NCBI RefSeq assembly: GCF_001613265.1
Contig: NZ_BDCA01000017.1
Span: 1 to 64,000 of the forward strand
DNA: 64,000 nucleotides
From: Nocardia vermiculata NBRC 100427
Lineage (GTDB): Bacteria > Actinomycetota > Actinomycetes > Mycobacteriales > Mycobacteriaceae
Reading direction: 5' to 3'
The notes under the pieces are model-generated. The model was not told the origin of the DNA. It saw only the letters and a list, made by a program, of their open reading frames with translations, and ran no database searches. Of this stretch, positions 58,355 through 64,000 are shown piece after piece; within the stretch, counting starts at the first letter, position 1; every line of letters starts with the position of its first letter. The translations under genes were made by a program, and so were the position numbers.

Positions 58355-59652
58355 CGGATCCGGTAACCCGCGCACAGCTCATCCTGTTGGCCCGCACGCT
58401 GCACGTCGCACCGGAACGCATCGCACATCTGGAGCGGCTGGGTGCACACAATCTGCACGAGATCCAGCAGCGGGCGGCGGCGGTCATCTTCGACCAGCAC
58501 GCCGAAACCTTCCAGCGGATCAGCAGGCTGGTGCCGGTGATCCCGCTGGGCATCTCCATGCCACTGGTTCAGAAGCTGGTCCCGCCACGACTCACCGGGC
58601 GCGCCGCCGGCGCGGTGGGTATCGACCATCCGAAGAAGGCGGCCGACACCGTCGCCCTGCTGGGCGTCGGCTACGCCGCCGACTGCGCGCCGTATCTCGA
58701 TCCGCGCACCGTGGGCGAACTGGCGCAGGTGGCCCCACCGGAACCGATCGTGCACATCGTGAACGAGATCCTGCGCCGGCGCGACTACATCACCGCCGGA
58801 CCGTTCCTCGCCTATGCCACCCCTCGGCTGATCGAGGCCGTGGAACAAGGCGTGCACGACGATGCGGGACTGATCTTCTCGGCATCGTTCGCGTTCTCCG
58901 CGCCGGCGATCAGTTCCGTGGTGCGGCGGCTGCTGGACGGTTCCGGCGGGCGGATGCCACGGATGATCACGACCGTGCTGCGCGGGTCACCACAGTTGCG
59001 GGTGGCCGCGCTGTCGGTTTTCGCCCGATGCGACACCGAGGTGGCCGCGGAGATCGGCGATATCGTGGTCGGTATCGGCACACCTGCCGCGCTGAGCGAT
59101 CTGATCCTCACCGCGGTCCACGGGAACGCCGTGCACGATCTGTGCATCCTGTTCGATTCCCTACGCCCCCATGCGGTCGCGACGGTCGCCGCGCTACCGA
59201 TCTTCGGGGACACCGCGGTCGCCGCCGCACTACTGCGTGCGCTGGACGGTTGCTCCGATTCGGCACCCTGGCGTGGTCTGTTCGGTGTGCTCGAGCGTAC
59301 CGATCCGGCACTGCGCCCGGCCTTGGCCCTGATGCTCGCACAACAACCCGACGCCGTGATCGCGGCACTGCCCTCGCACGCCACCGAGGCAAACCTGTGG
59401 CCGGTGTTACTGGATATCGTTGCGGCAGGCGACTACCCGATCCAGACCAGAATCGGCGAGGTATGGGCGAGCCTGCCACCGGAGCGACGCGCCGGTGTGC
59501 AATGGCATCTGGCCGAACGGCACGACGATCCGATGCTGGCAACCGTGAGTACGGCCGTCACCGCCAGCGCACCGTCGGTGGAGGAGATCTTCTACCGGCG
59601 GCGCAAATTCGGCCGACGACGCTCGGAGGCCGTGGCCGACGACATCGGCTGA
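58351..59652 (+). CDS. Conserved protein of unknown function with helical repeats
   Basis: A 433-residue, mostly helical protein without signal peptide. Repeating helical pairs (for example LRVAALSVFARCDTEVAAEIGDIV) resemble HEAT/Armadillo-like scaffolds, and residues about 110-180 (VGELAQVAPPEPIVHIVNEILRRRDYITAGPFLAYATPRLIEAV) recall MgtE-N-like folds; neither is certain. No catalytic motif. Coupled by ATGA to the small gene before it. A strong terminator follows. Confidence 0.75.
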   Translation: MTDPVTRAQLILLARTLHVAPERIAHLERLGAHNLHEIQQRAAAVIFDQHAETFQRISRLVPVIPLGISMPLVQKLVPPRLTGRAAGAVGIDHPKKAADTVALLGVGYAADCAPYLDPRTVGELAQVAPPEPIVHIVNEILRRRDYITAGPFLAYATPRLIEAVEQGVHDDAGLIFSASFAFSAPAISSVVRRLLDGSGGRMPRMITTVLRGSPQLRVAALSVFARCDTEVAAEIGDIVVGIGTPAALSDLILTAVHGNAVHDLCILFDSLRPHAVATVAALPIFGDTAVAAALLRALDGCSDSAPWRGLFGVLERTDPALRPALALMLAQQPDAVIAALPSHATEANLWPVLLDIVAAGDYPIQTRIGEVWASLPPERRAGVQWHLAERHDDPMLATVSTAVTASAPSVEEIFYRRRKFGRRRSEAVADDIG

Positions 59653-59685
59653 ACCGATATCGGGCCGGCACAGCCCGATATCGGT
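59653..59685. terminator. Bidirectional terminator, 13-bp stem
   Basis: Arms ACCGATATCGGGC (59653-59665) and GCCCGATATCGGT (59673-59685) with loop CGGCACA begin right after the helical-repeat gene stop and 21 bp beyond the uvrA stop. Perfect stem, no T-run. Confidence 0.75.
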
Positions 59686-59706
59686 GACAGCCGGTGCACG
59701 GTTCGG

Positions 59707-62700
59707 TCAGCCGACGGCCGAGGTGCGGCGCGCGGCCGGCTTCGCGGTCGACTTCTTCGCGGTCGACTTCTTCGGCGCAGCAGCCTTCGATCCGCTCTTC
59801 GGCGCCGCATTCCGCTTCCGCGCCGCCTTCCCAGGTTCGACCGCCGGGCCCTGCGCGGCAGGATCGAGCACACCGCGCAGGAACTGTCCGGTGTAGCTTT
59901 CCGCCACCGCCGCAACATCTTCCGGAGTGCCCTGCGCAATGACGGTGCCGCCGCCGGAACCACCCTCCGGACCCATATCGATCACCCAGTCCGAGGTCTT
60001 GATCACGTCCAGGTTGTGTTCGATGACGATGACCGTATTGCCCTTGTCCACCAGACCGTTGATCACGGCGAGCAGTTTGCGGATGTCCTCGAAGTGCAGA
60101 CCGGTGGTCGGTTCGTCCAGGATGTAGACCGTCCGTCCGGTCGACCGCTTCTGGAGTTCGGCGGACAGCTTCACCCGCTGTGCCTCACCTCCGGACAGGG
60201 TCGGGGCGCTCTGTCCCAGCCGCACGTATCCCAGTCCTACATCGACCAGTGTCTTGAGGTAGCGGTGGATCGAGGTGACCGGCTCGAAGAATTCGGCCGC
60301 CTCCTCGATGGGCATATCGAGTACCTCCGCAATGGTTTTGCCCTTGTAGTGCACCTCGAGAGTTTCCCGGTTGTACCGGGCGCCGTGACATACCTCGCAG
60401 GGGACATACACGTCCGGCAGGAAGTTCATCTCGATCTTCAGGGTGCCGTCACCCGAACAGGCCTCGCACCGGCCCCCCTTGACGTTGAAGGAGAAGCGCC
60501 CGGGCTGGTAGCCACGCACCTTCGCCTCGGTCGTCGCGGCGAACAGCGTCCGAATCTTGTCGAAGACACCGGTGTAGGTTGCCGGATTCGAGCGTGGTGT
60601 CCGGCCGATCGGCGACTGGTCGACCTGCACCAGCTTGTCGAGATGGTCGAGCCCGTTGATCCTGGTGTGCCGTCCGGGAACCTGGCGGGCACCGTTGAGT
60701 TTGTTCGCCAGCACGGTGGCGAGGATGTCGTTGACCAGCGTCGACTTACCGGAACCCGAGACGCCGGTCACCGCGGTGAGCACGCCCAGCGGGAAGCCCA
60801 CATCGATTCCCCGCAGGTTGTGCTCGTTCGCGCCGACGACGGTGAGTTGCTTCTTCTTCGACACCGGGCGCCGCACCAGTGGCACCTCGATCACTTCGCG
60901 GCGGGCCAGATACGCGCCGGTGAGTGAACTCGGATCGGTCAGCAGGCCCCCGTACGGCCCGCTGTAGACGACCTGGCCGCCGTGTTCGCCGGCCATCGGC
61001 CCGATGTCCACCACCCAGTCCGAGGCATGGATGGTGTCCTCGTCGTGTTCCACCACGATCAGCGTGTTACCGAGATCCCGCAGCCGGGTAAGGGTTTCGA
61101 TCAACCGGCGGTTGTCGCGCTGGTGCAGGCCGATGGAGGGCTCGTCGAGCACGTAGAGCACCCCGACCAGACCGGACCCGATCTGGGTCGCCAGCCGGAT
61201 CCGCTGCGCCTCACCGCCGGATAGAGTAGCCGCAGCTCGCGACAGGCTCAGATATTCCAGACCGACATCGAGCAGGAAACCCAACCGGGCCTGGATCTCC
61301 TTGAGTACCTGGCCGGCGATCGCCGCGTCCCGCTCCCCCAGGCGCAGCGAGTTGAGGAAGCGCGCACAGTCCCGAATCGACAGCTCACACACTTCGGCGA
61401 TGGACCGGCGGCCGCCCTCGGCGGCCAAGGTGACGGCCAGAATTTCCGGGCGCAACCGGGCGCCGCGGCAGACCGGGCACGGCACATCGCGCATGTAGCC
61501 GTCGTAATGCTCTTTCATCTGCTCGGATTCGGTGCTCTCCAGGCGCCGCTGCAGGAACGGCATGACGCCCTCGAAGTCGGCGTAATAGGAGCGTTTGCGA
61601 CCGTAACGGTTGGTGTAGGACACGTGCACCTGGTCGGAGCTGCCCTCCAGCACCGCCTTACGAGCCTTGAGCGGCAACGCATTCCACGGCGTGTCCATCG
61701 AGAAGCCGATCGCCGCCGCCAGACCGGACAACAGCCGGTTGAAGTATTCGGCCGTCTGGCCGCGCGACCACGGCGCGATCGCGCCGTCGGCAAGGCTCAG
61801 CTCCGGATCCGGCACCACCAGATCCGGGTCGACCTCCTTGCGGATACCCAGGCCCGCGCAATCGGGGCAGGCGCCGTAGGGCGAGTTGAACGAGAACGAG
61901 CGCGGTTCCAGATCCTCGATATCGAGCGGATGCGCATTCGGGCAGGCCAGTTTCTCGGAGAAGCGCCGCTCGCGATCGTGTGCGTTCTCCTCACGGTCCA
62001 CGAAGTCCAGCACCACGATGCCGTCGGCCAGCCGCAACGCCGTCTCGATCGAATCGGTGAGCCGCTGTTTGGAGCTCGGCTTCACCGCCAGCCGGTCCAC
62101 CACGACCTCGATGTCGTGCTTCTCCTGCTTCTTCAGCTTCGGCGGGTCGGTCAGCGGATACACCACGCCGTCCACCCGCACCCGGGAGTACCCCTGGGTG
62201 TTGAGCTGGTCGAACAGATCAACGAACTCGCCCTTGCGGGTGCGTACCACCGGCGCGAGGACCTGGAAGCGGATCCCGGCCTCCATATCCAGCACCTGGT
62301 CCACGATCTGCTGCGGGGTCTGCTTGGCGATCAGTTCCCCACAGACCGGGCAGTGCGGCGTCCCGGCCCGGGCGTAGAGCAACCGCAGGTAGTCGTAGAC
62401 CTCGGTGATGGTGCCGACCGTCGAGCGCGGGTTGCGGTTGGTCGACTTCTGGTCGATCGACACCGCGGGCGACAGCCCCTCGATGAAGTCGACGTCCGGC
62501 TTGTCCATCTGCCCGAGGAACTGGCGGGCATAGGCCGACAGCGACTCCACATAACGCCGCTGGCCCTCGGCGAAGATCGTGTCGAATGCCAGGCTCGATT
62601 TGCCCGACCCGGACAACCCGGTGAACACGATGAGGCTGTCACGTGGCAGGTCGAGGTCCACTCCCTTCAGGTTGTGCTCCCGAGCTCCGCGCACGGTCAA

Positions 62701-62712
62701 CAGATCCGCCAC
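59707..62712 (-). CDS. uvrA: Excinuclease ABC subunit A, with Lys/Ala-rich tail
   Basis: DNA-damage-sensing ATPase of nucleotide excision repair. The 1001-residue protein has two ABC modules: Walker A GLSGSGKSSLAFDT and GVSGSGKSTLVND, two LSGGEAQR signatures, two Walker B (YVLDEPSIGL, YILDEPTTGL), and zinc sites CPVCG, CPDC and CEACSGDG...CEVCHG. The last 40 or so residues are Lys/Ala/Ser-rich (KKSTAKKSTAK), resembling histone-like actinobacterial tails and making the protein longer than usual. GTG 62712 has GAAGGGA at 6 bp. Confidence 0.97.
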   Translation of the reverse strand: MADLLTVRGAREHNLKGVDLDLPRDSLIVFTGLSGSGKSSLAFDTIFAEGQRRYVESLSAYARQFLGQMDKPDVDFIEGLSPAVSIDQKSTNRNPRSTVGTITEVYDYLRLLYARAGTPHCPVCGELIAKQTPQQIVDQVLDMEAGIRFQVLAPVVRTRKGEFVDLFDQLNTQGYSRVRVDGVVYPLTDPPKLKKQEKHDIEVVVDRLAVKPSSKQRLTDSIETALRLADGIVVLDFVDREENAHDRERRFSEKLACPNAHPLDIEDLEPRSFSFNSPYGACPDCAGLGIRKEVDPDLVVPDPELSLADGAIAPWSRGQTAEYFNRLLSGLAAAIGFSMDTPWNALPLKARKAVLEGSSDQVHVSYTNRYGRKRSYYADFEGVMPFLQRRLESTESEQMKEHYDGYMRDVPCPVCRGARLRPEILAVTLAAEGGRRSIAEVCELSIRDCARFLNSLRLGERDAAIAGQVLKEIQARLGFLLDVGLEYLSLSRAAATLSGGEAQRIRLATQIGSGLVGVLYVLDEPSIGLHQRDNRRLIETLTRLRDLGNTLIVVEHDEDTIHASDWVVDIGPMAGEHGGQVVYSGPYGGLLTDPSSLTGAYLARREVIEVPLVRRPVSKKKQLTVVGANEHNLRGIDVGFPLGVLTAVTGVSGSGKSTLVNDILATVLANKLNGARQVPGRHTRINGLDHLDKLVQVDQSPIGRTPRSNPATYTGVFDKIRTLFAATTEAKVRGYQPGRFSFNVKGGRCEACSGDGTLKIEMNFLPDVYVPCEVCHGARYNRETLEVHYKGKTIAEVLDMPIEEAAEFFEPVTSIHRYLKTLVDVGLGYVRLGQSAPTLSGGEAQRVKLSAELQKRSTGRTVYILDEPTTGLHFEDIRKLLAVINGLVDKGNTVIVIEHNLDVIKTSDWVIDMGPEGGSGGGTVIAQGTPEDVAAVAESYTGQFLRGVLDPAAQGPAVEPGKAARKRNAAPKSGSKAAAPKKSTAKKSTAKPAARRTSAVG

Positions 62713-62817
62713 CGGTTGTCCCTTCTCGATCGAATTTCTGCGTCCGGACTCACCCCAGCCGCCATGCTAAGCACACCCACCGACAAGTTCGGCCGCGGCG
62801 CCGGATCGGACCGGCGT

Positions 62818-64000
62818 TCAGTCCGGCTGACCGAGCACCACCACGGAGTTGTGGCCTCCCATCCCCAGCGAGGTCTTGACCGTGATGCCGCCGTCGAACG
62901 GGGTGGGTCCGTCCAGCAGGCGCGGATGCGCCTCGGCCACCACCGGCGCCGACACCGCGACACCGCGCTCGTAGCCCAGGGCCGCGGCGGCGATCTCGAC
63001 ACCGGCCGCCGCACCCATGCAATGGCCGGTCAGCGGCTTGACCGAGGTGATGTGGGGCCGGTCGTCGAAGATCTGTGCCAGCACGGCCCGCTCCGCCACA
63101 TCGCACTGCCGGGTGCCGGTGCCGTGTGCGTTGTAGTACCCGACCTGGTCGGGACGCGTGCCGGCCCGCTCCAAGCCCTGGTGTACACAGTCCAGTATCC
63201 GCTCCAGACCGGGGTCCACGGACACGACGTGATAAGCGTCATTGGTCATCGCGCCGCCGAGCAGGCGGCAGTAGGGCCGCTGCACCGACCGCGACAGCAC
63301 GAATGCCACCGAGGCCTCACCGAAGCTGAATCCGCGACTCCCGTGCTGAAACGGCCGGCAGGCGTCCATCGGCTCGGTGTCGGTCACCGCGGCACCCATC
63401 TCCACGAAGTGGTGCACCATGTCCGGGGTGGACGAAACGTCGGTGGTCACACAGACCACGTCGTCGGCGATCCCCTGATCGAGCCACATCTGCGCGGTGA
63501 TCAGGGCCACGTTCGCCGAACTGCAGGCCGCAGAGATGTTCATCGACGGGCCGTGGAAACCGAATTCCTGCATGATCATCGACACCGGGGTGGACGGCAG
63601 CAACCGCAGATAGTCGCGGGACCGACGCCGTCCGCCGTCGCGGCGGTAGAACTCCTCCCAGTCGCGCACATCCCCCAGCACGATGCCGTGTACCAGCCCG
63701 ACCCGGCGGCCCGGACGCCAGCCACGGGCCTCGGCGTCCGCGATCGCCTCCCGCACCGATTCCTGCACCGCGCGCCCGTAGCGGCCGGGGCTCACGGCGT
63801 CGTCGCCGCCGTCGGGCACCAGCGCGACCCAGGCGTATTCGTCGTAGTCGGCACCGTAACCGGGGTGCAGGCCCGCCGCCGCCTTTCCGCTGTTCAGGCC
63901 CTGCCACAAGGACTCGCGTCCCCACCCGTAACCGCTCACCACACCCACGCCTGCGATCGGGATGCGATCTTGATAGTGTTGATTGGATCTGGGGCTAGTG
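62818..64000 (-). CDS. Beta-ketoacyl synthase, 5' end beyond the window
   Basis: A thiolase-fold condensing enzyme for fatty-acid or polyketide chain extension. The visible 394 codons have the active-site Cys in ISAACSSANVAL, the first His in YYNAHGTGT and the second Lys/His block SVKPLTGHCMGAA, all intact. Reading runs open to the right edge. The codons before GTG 63948 give IPIAGVGVVSGYG, the usual KAS N-terminal strand, so the true start lies outside. It is of the FabF/PKS-KS type, possibly standalone; the chain made is unknown. Confidence 0.9.
   Translation of the reverse strand, partial: TSPRSNQHYQDRIPIAGVGVVSGYGWGRESLWQGLNSGKAAAGLHPGYGADYDEYAWVALVPDGGDDAVSPGRYGRAVQESVREAIADAEARGWRPGRRVGLVHGIVLGDVRDWEEFYRRDGGRRRSRDYLRLLPSTPVSMIMQEFGFHGPSMNISAACSSANVALITAQMWLDQGIADDVVCVTTDVSSTPDMVHHFVEMGAAVTDTEPMDACRPFQHGSRGFSFGEASVAFVLSRSVQRPYCRLLGGAMTNDAYHVVSVDPGLERILDCVHQGLERAGTRPDQVGYYNAHGTGTRQCDVAERAVLAQIFDDRPHITSVKPLTGHCMGAAAGVEIAAAALGYERGVAVSAPVVAEAHPRLLDGPTPFDGGITVKTSLGMGGHNSVVVLGQPD

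Overview
The window is high-GC actinobacterial DNA (roughly 68-70% G+C by eye), most like Nocardia or a close relative in the Mycobacteriales. Gene order is the best evidence. Read from right to left it follows the conserved mycobacterial order uvrA / infC-rpmI-rplT-tsnR / pheS-pheT / argC-J-B-D-F-R / argG-argH / the Rv1683-like acyl-ligase gene / Trm112-like gene / TetR-ABC operon / mpg / tyrS. Codon use, frequent GTG starts and 4-bp ATGA/GTGA overlaps also fit. No tRNA, rRNA, CRISPR array, insertion sequence or prophage gene was seen.

Layout. 0-8 kb: tyrS, an NmrA-type oxidoreductase with an AraC regulator, an FCD-type GntR regulator divergent from a leucine-leader-controlled leuA, then mpg. 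7.4-11.5 kb: a multicopper oxidase, a TetR-controlled ABC-2 exporter operon with a clear palindromic operator, and a Trm112-like gene. 11.5-16.8 kb: an accessory envelope-glycosylation locus (YfhO-type GT-C, GtrA flippase, polyprenyl-phosphate GT2, WecE-type sugar aminotransferase). 16.7-24.2 kb: a fused PhaC-like hydrolase/AMP-ligase protein, idi, hmp with nsrR, threonine dehydratase and an SMR exporter. 24.2-37.6 kb: arginine biosynthesis, split into argGH and argCJBDFR by a 4.5-kb accessory block (SAM methyltransferase, esterase, metallo-hydrolase, XRE regulator). 37.8-45.7 kb: an acyl-CoA ligase, pyruvate oxidase, an amino-acid permease, three proteins of unknown function and an alpha/beta hydrolase. 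45.7-54.5 kb: pheST, an MFS exporter fused to three beta-sandwich domains, tsnR, rplT, rpmI and infC. 54.9-64 kb: a DUF1844 protein, a TetR-methyltransferase operon with tandem operators, a nitronate monooxygenase, an unknown gene pair, uvrA and the 3' part of a ketoacyl synthase running off the right edge.

How the parts work together. The arginine genes share a near-identical ArgR box/-10 element in front of argC and argG, so one argR product can control both units. hmp and nsrR form a nitric-oxide defence pair. leuA lies behind a 14-residue leader peptide with four leucine codons and a promoter placed so that the leader peptide would be translated from a leaderless mRNA. The most unusual locus is 11.5-16.8 kb. 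It combines the complete three-component glycosylation machinery (GT2 + GtrA + YfhO) with an aminotransferase of the TDP-4-amino-4,6-dideoxygalactose (Fuc4N) type, inserted between two genes that are neighbours in mycobacteria. I infer a pathway that makes a polyprenyl-phosphate amino-sugar, flips it and attaches it to an envelope acceptor.
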